Assembly (NCBI GenBank): GCA_041659285.1
Contig: JBAZYO010000010.1
Span: forward strand, 148,078-212,077
DNA from: Vicinamibacterales bacterium
Lineage (GTDB): Bacteria > Acidobacteriota > Vicinamibacteria > Vicinamibacterales > UBA2999
DNA: 64,000 nucleotides
Reading direction: 5' to 3'
The position numbers and the translations under genes are program-made. Under the pieces are notes generated by a model, which was not told the origin of the DNA, did no database searches, and was given only the letters and a program-made list of their open reading frames with translations. This document shows, one piece after another, positions 17,501-23,691 of this stretch; position 1 is the stretch's first letter, and each line of letters opens with the position of its first letter.

Positions 17501-17835
17501 AGCCGCTGCAGCAGGTCCGGCTGCAAGCGCACCACCAGCACGAGCGCCGCCGCGGCGGCGAGCAGCCCGCCGCCGGCGACGATCCAACGTCGCGTCGTCG
17601 ACACTCTCGGCGGCAACGGAACGACCGGCGCCGGCGTCGCTTTGGCTGGTGCCGAGGCGACGTCGCCGAGTTCGTCCTGCGCCTTCATTAGCTCTACCAA
17701 CAGCTCATAGCTTTCGCGATCGGTGGCGAGTTGGGCCTCGACGACGGCGCGTTCGTCCGGGGAGAGACGCTTGTCGATGTACGCCGCCAATGTTTCCGGG
17801 TCGATGGCCTTGCCCGCCCTGGGTTCATTCGTCAT
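14512..17835 (-). CDS. Membrane TPR-CHAT protease with degenerate anti-sigma-like N-terminus
   Basis: 1,107 residues. Residues about 10-60 (IDPETLAAYIDKRLSPDERA) resemble the zinc-binding anti-sigma domain, but the usual His and two Cys are replaced (AQLATDRESYELL). One transmembrane helix lies at about 84-104. Residues about 130-720 are helical TPR-like repeats. The C-terminal 250 residues are a CHAT domain, the caspase-like clan CD protease: catalytic His in VIHIAMHAMADG and Cys in LVVLAACQTARGPF, followed by VLTVWDIPD-like VLVTVWDIPDE. The start overlaps the sigma-factor stop as ATGA, so the two are coupled. It probably holds the sigma factor at the membrane and couples it to proteolysis. 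The topology would place CHAT outside the cytoplasm. Confidence 0.85.
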   Translation of the reverse strand: MTNEPRAGKAIDPETLAAYIDKRLSPDERAVVEAQLATDRESYELLVELMKAQDELGDVASAPAKATPAPVVPLPPRVSTTRRWIVAGGGLLAAAAALVLVVRLQPDLLQRLTGGVAVDPQLAKLVAAVGEERYIEARLSGGFKYGPLRSVTRGPGDLSQQNLALLAAAGELQKKAQQDPSAENLHAWGVALATMSRFDEAVSNLESAYALEPSAEVLADLSAAHFGRAESSARNEELVQALDLVERVLLDQPRLPEALFNKALILERFNLKNQAQSAWRAFLEVDAESRWADEARRRLSSTIGAWTPRDYQIELVRFESADVASTCREVGRDGQLARELVEDYFLPAWGDAVRLADEAAARHWLQRARAVAECLSLRGERPTLAAVEVVEKAPVTSRLQLAQAHITWKAARAAYARSSPQEFGPMFQAAGAVLKAHGSPLHWWARQYGIAARFFASDLEGVERETEILQRSGAIEEKTSLWARLQWNIAAVRFQQARFGEAIQLYSVALDVYQALPEKDNTVAMHQSMAEAFGYLGMNDNAWMHHRQALADIDQVREYRKVQAVLTAPGYTAHSMGAGMASYNFFAESGALARAQKSVNYQFESAVGAGRALVAAGRFKEANPFLQHAVDLQPSVTNPNLRTRLTGDAWIAMAEMRAGEGDSADSLLWSEKARANIDAVSSEYRIAHLRLLRGTAMRRQGRFVEARDEFALGIEALESKRARLQEAAQRISYLDRAWDLYSEIVGVSALDLQRPEEGLAWAERGRARVVKSASDDSVLHDLTLTSLPSRHAVLCLLMSDRGLFSWLITDSGLEFRHLEDVTGLRALANRRSPPTTGQLEEAFDAMIRPLAHRLSADDHLVVVPDWNTQSIPFAGLRDRNTGRVLADQPSLTIAPTVVSAYSHALRAAAPARPDALAVFLADRVGRDSPALPGARSEAHAIASLYHRSRVLDGNLDTRALQAALREADVIHIAMHAMADGRYADRMTLAISDPATGRPLDVSALLGPGLSRTRLVVLAACQTARGPFTRGEVLMNLARPFIAAGVQQVLVTVWDIPDELTATLMLDFHRALASGMDASCALANAQRLAKQRSSTSNWWSGFVLIASS

Positions 17836-18671
17836 GCGCCACCCCCGGCGTTCGATGAAGTAGACGGCCCGACTCTCAATTTCCCCAACTCGGCCGCCAG
17901 GATTTCCCCAAGCTCCGCCTCGGGGTTGCTGAACAGGGCGTGCAATTCCTCCACCGTCACCCCGGCGGCCATCATCGACGCGCCCAATTTCTCGTGAATC
18001 TGCTCGATGCGCCGGTAGTACGGCTTCTGCTCGCCGCCAATGGCGTCGGCAATTCGGGGCACGGTGAAGCCATCGAGGTAGCGGAGCCGGATGATCAACT
18101 GCTCCTGCGGCGGCAGGCCGCGAAGCGCCTGCGCCAGCGCCTCGCTCGCGCGGGTCGCCAGTTCATGGGGGTCGTCGAAGCCAAGCCAGTCGGTCGAACC
18201 GGCCGGCGCCGGCACATCGTCAAGGACATCCGGATCGGTGAACCGGCGCGAGCCCCGGCGCGGCAATCTCGCCCACACCTCGTCGCATTCGTGCCGCGAT
18301 TTCGCCTGGCCCGTCGTCACCAACGTCTCCACGGCCTCTTCGTAGTCCCGGCCGTCGCGGCTCACCAGCTTTTCGAGTTCCACCGCGACCGGGCCCAGCG
18401 TGCGCGCCTGCGCGCTGGGCCGCCAGCGGCCCCACTGCGCGTTGCGCCAGTCCTGGAACAGGTGGAGCACCACCGAGATGAGGTACGTGCGCAGGCTGCT
18501 CGTGCCCCGGAACTTCCGCAGCACGGCACACTCGTCGGCAATCAGGCGCAGGCGCGCCCACGACGAGAACTCATCGCCGTCGTCGGGTGCGAGCCGATGC
18601 CGGCGGCTGACGAAGGCGAGAACCGCCTCGATGGTCTCCGAGTGTTCGGAGTACGAATCTGTTGACGACAC
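17832..18671 (-). CDS. RNA polymerase sigma factor of the ECF/sigma-70 type
   Basis: 279 residues from a GTG at 18671; an in-frame stop lies just upstream, and no clear ribosome site is seen. Region 2 is around residues 15-80 (KFRGTSSLRTYLISVVLHLF, the core-binding and -10 recognition pattern). Region 4 is around 185-250 (LRGLPPQEQLIIRLRYLDGF, then the helix-turn-helix). A linker with a long insert and a C-terminal extension are present. It is coupled by ATGA overlap to the membrane TPR-CHAT gene with an anti-sigma-like N-terminus, which argues that the two form a signalling pair. It may direct the operon itself. Confidence 0.82.
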   Translation of the reverse strand: MSSTDSYSEHSETIEAVLAFVSRRHRLAPDDGDEFSSWARLRLIADECAVLRKFRGTSSLRTYLISVVLHLFQDWRNAQWGRWRPSAQARTLGPVAVELEKLVSRDGRDYEEAVETLVTTGQAKSRHECDEVWARLPRRGSRRFTDPDVLDDVPAPAGSTDWLGFDDPHELATRASEALAQALRGLPPQEQLIIRLRYLDGFTVPRIADAIGGEQKPYYRRIEQIHEKLGASMMAAGVTVEELHALFSNPEAELGEILAAELGKLRVGPSTSSNAGGGA

Positions 18672-18754
18672 GCTTAGGAGGAGTTCCGCGGATTATGGTG
18701 ACAATCCGGCTCGTCAACAAGGGGTTTCCGGCGCTATCTTGTCACCTGGAGTCG

Positions 18755-18760
18755 TATAAT
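18755..18760 (+). promoter_or_regulatory. Possible -10 element of a small gene
   Basis: A perfect TATAAT hexamer in a very GC-rich setting, 15 nt before the GTG of the small frame at 18775. No good -35 box is seen at the right spacing. Confidence 0.3.
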
Positions 18761-18774
18761 GTCCCCCCGAGACC

Positions 18775-18885
18775 GTGATCCGACGACTCGTGTCCTTCCT
18801 GAGAACCTACCGGAAAGCCCGCCGGCTTGGCTTTGCGCTGCTGGACGCGATGCGCGCCGCGCGAGTCAACTCGCGCGGCGCCTAG
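18775..18885 (+). CDS. Small basic protein of 36 residues
   Basis: GTG-started frame between the divergent-looking sigma gene and the serine hydrolase gene. Translation is arginine-rich and amphipathic (LVSFLRTYRKARRLGFALLD). Short proteins with a YRxARRLGF core are often seen in bacteria, so it may be real. A perfect TATAAT lies just upstream, and an 11 bp stem-loop covers the last codons. No function is known. Confidence 0.4.
   Translation: MIRRLVSFLRTYRKARRLGFALLDAMRAARVNSRGA
18855..18880 (+). terminator. Perfect 11 bp stem-loop
   Basis: CGCCGCGCGAG, loop TCAA, CTCGCGCGGCG. It overlaps the end of the small frame at 18775-18885. No T-run follows, so termination would be imperfect. It also lies between that gene and the convergent serine hydrolase. 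Confidence 0.5.
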
Positions 18886-18900
18886 TCAAGAAGCCGGACT

Positions 18901-20064
18901 CTACTTAATCGCCGCAATCACGCGCTTGGCGAACTCCGCTTCGTTGCCGGCGTGCCATCGCCACACCACCACCAGATCGTGATCGGGTGAAATCAGGATG
19001 GTGTTGCTGCCGGCGCCGCGCGCGCCGTAGACGTTGGTGGGCAACCCCGGATAGTTCTTGCCCGCCGTGTTCAGCCACCACAAGTAGCCGTAGTCGGGCC
19101 CGTGCGCGCTCGCCGACACCGCGGCCTTCACGTACGCCGGCGGCAGCACCTGCTTGTCACCCCACTTGCCGCCGCGCAGCCACAAGTACCCGAACCGCGC
19201 CATGTCCCACGAGTTGATCCACACGCCGCCGCCCCACCGCGTGCCGCCGCTGACCGACGGCATCTTCTTGCCGTCGATGGTGACGTAGCTGTTGTGGTAC
19301 GGCACCCACTTCCAGGCGTTGGAGGCGCCGATCACGTCCATTACCTCATCGCGGAACACCTCGGGCACCGGCTTGCGGAACGTCTGCAGCAACGACATGC
19401 CGAGCCGGTTGATGCGAACGTCGTTGTATTCGTAGAAGGTGCCGGGCCGCTTCAACTCGCGCGGCTTGCGCTCGCCGTCGCCGAACGCCTCGGCGCCGAC
19501 GAAGTCGTCCTTCTTGCCGAACATCGTGCCTTCCCACTCGGTTTCCTGCTGCAGGTGCATCTTCCAGGTGACCTGCGCGTTGCGCGGGCCGTCGTAGCCG
19601 CCGTCCTTCACCGTGGCGCCGACCGGCGCGTCGAGGTCGGTGACTTTGCCGTCACGCACCGCGATGGCCGCCACCGTGGACATCATGCTCTTGGCCACCG
19701 AATAGGTGGGATCCACCCACGTGGTGTCGCCGAATTCGGCGACGACGTAGCCTTTGTAGATCACGAGGCCGTTGGTCTTGGCGCGCCTGGTGGGGACCGA
19801 GCCGAGCAGCGACCCGAAGATTTTCTCCTGGTCGGAGAAATCCATGGCGCGCGTGGACTCGCGCGACTGCGCGAAGGCGACGGCCTCGGCGAGCCTCGCC
19901 GGGTCCATGCCGAGTTCTGCGGGCGTCTTCTTCGCCCAGGCGCCGGCCGGCGGGTAGTACGGGGCGCTCTGTGCCGAAACGAACGTGGCCACGGAGACGC
20001 AGAGGCACAGAGAAGACAGGATCTTCAAAACCAAAGGCCGGTTGCGCAGGTTGATCGCTCTCAT
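18901..20064 (-). CDS. Secreted serine hydrolase, beta-lactamase class C family
   Basis: 387 residues with a signal peptide (LKILSSLCLCVSVATFVSAQ). Class C/penicillin-binding fold signatures: nucleophile motif SVAKS (SxxK) near residue 140, YEYND (YxN) near 220, and the late HGPDYGYLWWL and GARGAGSNT region in place of KTG. Likely an esterase, D-aminopeptidase or peptidase of S12; a true beta-lactamase role is not supported. Its signal peptide is encoded by a copy of the dispersed CAGAGGCACAGAG repeat. The next gene upstream on this strand (M14) has the same arrangement. Confidence 0.88.
   Translation of the reverse strand: MRAINLRNRPLVLKILSSLCLCVSVATFVSAQSAPYYPPAGAWAKKTPAELGMDPARLAEAVAFAQSRESTRAMDFSDQEKIFGSLLGSVPTRRAKTNGLVIYKGYVVAEFGDTTWVDPTYSVAKSMMSTVAAIAVRDGKVTDLDAPVGATVKDGGYDGPRNAQVTWKMHLQQETEWEGTMFGKKDDFVGAEAFGDGERKPRELKRPGTFYEYNDVRINRLGMSLLQTFRKPVPEVFRDEVMDVIGASNAWKWVPYHNSYVTIDGKKMPSVSGGTRWGGGVWINSWDMARFGYLWLRGGKWGDKQVLPPAYVKAAVSASAHGPDYGYLWWLNTAGKNYPGLPTNVYGARGAGSNTILISPDHDLVVVWRWHAGNEAEFAKRVIAAIK
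19987..20012. repeat. Dispersed CACAGAG-type repeat, translated as a signal peptide core
   Basis: Plus strand begins GGCCACGGAGACGCAGAGGC. Read on the minus strand it encodes LCLCVSVA in the serine hydrolase signal peptide. Related copies are at 22750-22775 and, as an inverted pair, at 4181-4274. Confidence 0.65.
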
Positions 20065-20093
20065 TGATTCATTCCCCTAACTAGTGCCAGAAG

Positions 20094-20113
20094 GGCGGGA
20101 CTTCAGTCCCGCC
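20094..20113. repeat. Short palindrome between the M14 and serine hydrolase genes
   Basis: GGCGGGACT-TC-AGTCCCGCC, a perfect 9 bp stem. It touches the M14 stop codon (20113-20115). The GGGACT/AGTCCC core resembles short repetitive palindromes found in this group. It may act as an mRNA-protecting or attenuating hairpin. Confidence 0.6.
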
Positions 20114-22809
20114 TAGTAACCGGGGCCCAACAACACCGCATTCATGAACAACAACATCGTCGATTCGGTAAACGCCCGGTAGTTCGGGTCTTCGGCGAAG
20201 CCGATCACGTGGCCCTGGCCGAAGGGCTGGTGCATCAGGAACGCCTTCTGCACCAGGATGTCCTGGGCTTCCGGCCAGATCAGGCCGGAGGCGATCAGCT
20301 TGTCCTTGGTGGCGTAGATGCCGACGTTGCGCCCGCTGTTCAACTTGAGCGGCGCGAACACGCGGTTGCCCTCGATCATCACCTGCGTCTCGGCGTCGTT
20401 GCCGGCGGTCAGCCAGTGATTGGTGTCGAGCGTCACGCGCAGGATGGCGCCGGGCTGCGAAGCGGGGCGTTCGCGATCGGGTTGAATCGCCTTGTCGTAG
20501 TCAAAGACCTCGCCCGGCTTCGGCGCGGCACCAGCAGCACCCGACGCACCTGACGCACCCGATGCACCTGATGCACCCGCGGGCGGCGCCACATCCGGCC
20601 GCCCGTCCTTGAGGAGACCCGTCGTGTCGAGCAGCCCGACGCTGGCGCCGGTGGCCCAGCGCGTGGCCTCGGCCATGGTGACCAGCGTGCCGCCGCTCCT
20701 GAGCCAGTCCTTCACCCGGTTCAACACGCCGTCGTTGATGGTGCCGTTGAAGTTGCCCGACGGCATCACGATGACGTCGTAGTCGTTGAAGTTGGCGCGG
20801 CCCAGCGAGCTGGTGCGCACCGCGGTCACGTCCTGGCCGAAGCGGCGCTCGAGCACGTAGCGGGTCCAGCCGGCCGACAGCGTCTGCGTGGGCGTGTCCC
20901 ACACCAGCAGGACCTTGGGTGACTTCAACGCCTGCACGTCGTTGCTGCCCAGCGACGTGCCCTCGTCCACCCACGTAGCGTCGATCGGAACGATCTCGGC
21001 GCCGTATGTCGTGCCGAGCGCGGCCAGCTTGGGGTTGAGGTCAGCCGGGTTCTCGGCGTTGCGGAAGAACGCCGTGCCGATCGGATAGCGGCGACCGTTG
21101 TGCGTGAAAGCGCCGCCGACGCTGCGGATGCGCAGTCCCTGCCGGAGGGCGTCGGCCGAGAGGGCGGCGGCGCTGGAGCCCCACGGCATCAGGTAGCCGA
21201 CCTTGCCCGGGGCCACGGCGCGCGCCGGCATCGCCGCGTCGTACTGCGCCGGCACCGGGGTTGACCTGGCGCCCACTGGCGCCGGGCTGGCCACCACTTC
21301 CACGTCGTACAACATCGGCAGGTTCCACGCCGTGATGTCGTAGATCTGATCGTTCAGCCGCATCTTGCGGCGCTCCTCCTGCCGCTTGATGAACTCCGCC
21401 GACTGGTCGGTCTTCGGGTCGAGCAGGTTGCGCAGCATGCGCGCCGTGGGCTGCGTGTTCGAGGCGATGTAGGTGCCGGCCGGCAGGGTCCGCGCGGCGA
21501 GCTTGATCGGCTCGTCGGCCCGCCGCACCTCGATGCCCTGGGTGGCGAGGTTGCGCGCCAGCCGGTCGGCGCGCGACGGGTCGTGGCCCGGCACGATCAG
21601 GTACTCGCGGACCGGCCCCTTCTCGCCCTCGGCCACGGCGCTGCGCCGGTAGTCGAGGTAGTCGCGCATCAGCTTCTCGCGATTGCGGGCCGCGGTGATC
21701 GCGGTGGTGATGGCGGCGTTGAAGTGGTGCATCACGCCGTCGCGATAGGTGAGCGTGTCGCCGTCGCTGCGGGCAAACGCCAGCCCGCGCGCCGAGGCCT
21801 GCTCGTAAGTCATGCCGATCGAACCCTGGAAGGTCGGCCACGAATCGCCGTAGCCGGGGTAAAACGCGTCGTAGACCTCGCGGATGTAGTACGCCCAGCC
21901 GCGCTCGTCGAAGCGGCCGCCGTTGGCGCGGCCGAACAGGTCCCACGACGCCATCTGGCTCTTGGTGATGTGGGGGTTCAACGGATCCGCCGGCGGCGCG
22001 AAATAGTAGGCGTTGTCGCCGCCCTGCTCGTGCAGGTCCACGGTGACCTGCGGCACGTAGTCGAGGCCGATCCTGATGCGGCCGCGGGTCTCGGGCTGCG
22101 ACTGCGCGAACCAGTCGCGGTTCATATCGAACAGGTAGTGATTGACGCGCCCGCCCGGCCATGGCTCGTCGTGCTCGGCGCTGTACGGCGCGGAATCCGC
22201 CGCGGAGGCGCGGCCCAACAGGTTCTGGAACACGAAGCGGGCACGGCCGTCCGGGTTCTGCATGGGATCGATCAGCACCAGCGCGTCGCGCAGCACGGCG
22301 TCCACGCCGGCGTCCCCTTGCGAGGCGAGCAGGTGATAGGCCTCGGCGAGGGCGGCGTCGGCCGACGAGATCTCGTTGCCGTGCACGCCGTGCACCAGCC
22401 ACACCACCACCGGCAGCTCGCGGGCGAGGCGATCAGATTCCGCCGGCGCCACGGTGCGGGGATCCGCGAAGCGCCGCAGATCCGCCTTCACCTGATCGAG
22501 CCTGGCGATGCGATCGGCGTTGCCGATCACGAACAGCCACAGCGGCCGGCCCTCCCACGTGCGCGCGTACTCGACCAGGCGCGTCCGCGTGGGCGCCGCC
22601 TTCTGCAGGGCCTGGAGATACTGCGCCACCCCCTCGGGCGGGGTGATGACCTCGCCGTGGTCATGGCCCAGCACCTGCTTGATGGTCGGGATGGCGGTGT
22701 CGTACTTCGCGCCGGGCCAGAGCGCCGGCTCCTGGGCCCACAAAGGGGAGGCCACCGAGGCACAGAGACACAGAGCCAATGCCTTCAAATACAAAATGCC
22801 GGTCCTCAT
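20113..22809 (-). CDS. Secreted M14-family zinc carboxypeptidase-like protein
   Basis: 898 residues with a signal peptide (ALCLCASVASPLWAQ). The carboxypeptidase fold holds residues about 50-370: HxxE zinc motif HGVHGNEISSADAAL near 145, NPDGRARFVFQNLLGR, and the third-ligand region VTVDLHEQGGDNAYYF near 255. The C-terminal half (about 530-898) resembles the glutamine-amidotransferase-like domain often joined to this family, with VIVMPSGNFNG and GGTLVTMAEAT. A 9 bp tandem repeat at about 20540-20580 encodes GASGASGASGA near residue 745. The start overlaps a truncated upstream frame as ATGA. Confidence 0.85.
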   Translation of the reverse strand: MRTGILYLKALALCLCASVASPLWAQEPALWPGAKYDTAIPTIKQVLGHDHGEVITPPEGVAQYLQALQKAAPTRTRLVEYARTWEGRPLWLFVIGNADRIARLDQVKADLRRFADPRTVAPAESDRLARELPVVVWLVHGVHGNEISSADAALAEAYHLLASQGDAGVDAVLRDALVLIDPMQNPDGRARFVFQNLLGRASAADSAPYSAEHDEPWPGGRVNHYLFDMNRDWFAQSQPETRGRIRIGLDYVPQVTVDLHEQGGDNAYYFAPPADPLNPHITKSQMASWDLFGRANGGRFDERGWAYYIREVYDAFYPGYGDSWPTFQGSIGMTYEQASARGLAFARSDGDTLTYRDGVMHHFNAAITTAITAARNREKLMRDYLDYRRSAVAEGEKGPVREYLIVPGHDPSRADRLARNLATQGIEVRRADEPIKLAARTLPAGTYIASNTQPTARMLRNLLDPKTDQSAEFIKRQEERRKMRLNDQIYDITAWNLPMLYDVEVVASPAPVGARSTPVPAQYDAAMPARAVAPGKVGYLMPWGSSAAALSADALRQGLRIRSVGGAFTHNGRRYPIGTAFFRNAENPADLNPKLAALGTTYGAEIVPIDATWVDEGTSLGSNDVQALKSPKVLLVWDTPTQTLSAGWTRYVLERRFGQDVTAVRTSSLGRANFNDYDVIVMPSGNFNGTINDGVLNRVKDWLRSGGTLVTMAEATRWATGASVGLLDTTGLLKDGRPDVAPPAGASGASGASGASGAAGAAPKPGEVFDYDKAIQPDRERPASQPGAILRVTLDTNHWLTAGNDAETQVMIEGNRVFAPLKLNSGRNVGIYATKDKLIASGLIWPEAQDILVQKAFLMHQPFGQGHVIGFAEDPNYRAFTESTMLLFMNAVLLGPGY
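22750..22775. repeat. Dispersed CACAGAG-type repeat in the M14 signal peptide
   Basis: Plus strand begins GGCCACCGAGGCACAGAGAC. On the minus strand it encodes LCLCASVA. Same family as 19987-20012. Confidence 0.65.
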
Positions 22810-22937
22810 TTGTCGAAGTACTCCAGGAGCTGTTGCGCCAGGCGGCCAATGCGGTCTTCGGCCTCGCCGTAGTTGCCGGGGATCACGTCGCCGCGCCCGC
22901 GAGCATGACCGCCAGACTGAAGGCTTTCCGCACGCCG
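22806..22937 (-). pseudogene. C-terminal remnant of a gene upstream of the M14 gene
   Basis: About 43 codons are open on the minus strand, ending in NYGEAEDRIGRLAQQLLEY, FDK and a TGA that overlaps the M14 start as ATGA. An in-frame stop lies at the upstream end, and no ATG is present (one inner GTG is). The codon use and the coupled stop argue for the tail of a lost gene that once led the M14 operon. The family is not recognised. Confidence 0.5.
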
Positions 22938-22975
22938 GATAGCTTATGACATTTGGGCTTGGGGCTCGGGACTCG

Positions 22976-22997
22976 GGCGCCTGGAGTGCCAGGCGCC
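22976..22997. repeat. Palindrome upstream of the OsmC gene
   Basis: GGCGCCTGG-AGTG-CCAGGCGCC, a perfect 9 bp stem 22 bp before the OsmC start. It could be a dispersed palindrome or a leader hairpin. Confidence 0.55.
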
Positions 22998-23019
22998 TGA
23001 ATATGGGAGACTGGGCGAT

Positions 23020-23496
23020 ATGTCAGCCGGCAAACAGCACCTCTACCCCATTCGCATGACCTGGACCGGCAACACCGGCACCGGCACCGCGAACTACCGC
23101 ACCTACGACCGCGCGCACGAGTATTCGGTGCCGGGCAAGCCGGTCATTCCCGGGTCGTCCGACCCCGCCTTTCGCGGCGACGGCACGCGCTACAACCCGG
23201 AAGAGCTGCTGGTCATGGCGATGTCGTCGTGCCACATGCTGTGGTACCTGCACCTGTGCGCCGAGGCGAAGGTCATCGTCACGGCCTACGATGACGAAGC
23301 GGTGGGGACGCTGCTTGAAGTGGCAGCGACCGGAGGCCACTTCACCGAGATCGTGCTGCGGCCAACGGTGACACTGCAGGCCGGCAGCGACGCCGCGCTC
23401 GCGGAGACGCTGCACCAACGTGCGCATCACCTGTGCTTCGTCGCCAACTCGGTCAACTTTCCGGTTCGCTGTGAGCCGCGGACTCTATTCGCGTAG
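23020..23496 (+). CDS. OsmC family peroxiredoxin-like protein
   Basis: 158 residues. OsmC/Ohr fold: N-terminal strand region with TWTGNTGTGTANYRTY, then PEELLVMAMSSCHMLWYLHL holding the first redox cysteine, and a second cysteine in HHLCFVANSVNFPV. Members reduce organic hydroperoxides with thiol partners in the cytoplasm. The start ATG at 23020 follows GGGAG with a longer-than-usual gap. A palindrome lies just upstream. Subfamily (OsmC or Ohr) is not fixed by the motifs. Confidence 0.85.
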   Translation: MSAGKQHLYPIRMTWTGNTGTGTANYRTYDRAHEYSVPGKPVIPGSSDPAFRGDGTRYNPEELLVMAMSSCHMLWYLHLCAEAKVIVTAYDDEAVGTLLEVAATGGHFTEIVLRPTVTLQAGSDAALAETLHQRAHHLCFVANSVNFPVRCEPRTLFA

Positions 23497-23511
23497 ATTC
23501 AGATCCAGGCC

Positions 23512-23650
23512 CTACTCGGCGATGTAGCGCCAGGGGTCCTTCACGCTGGCGCGCCGCTAGATCGTGAAGAACGGGCGGGCCGGCTGCGGCTTGACGAGCG
23601 TCAAGTGCTGGGATCAGGACGAACAACAGGAACAGCGTCAGTTTCTTCAC
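23512..23650 (-). pseudogene. Broken small secreted protein gene
   Basis: From a GTG at 23650 the frame gives a clear signal peptide start (MKKLTLFLLFVLI). A second frame then carries KPQPARPFFTI, a stop, and RRASVKDPWRYIAE with a stop at 23512. Joining the pieces needs one frameshift and one stop-codon readthrough, so the gene looks decayed. It may have encoded a small exported protein. Confidence 0.3.
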
Positions 23651-23691
23651 GTCAGAAGAATTTGCCGCTCCTGTCGGTTGGTATCTGACCG

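Noticed and set aside
18901..20064. Calling this serine hydrolase a class C beta-lactamase resistance gene
   Set aside because: SxxK and YxN are present but no clear KTG; the family is dominated by esterases and peptidases.
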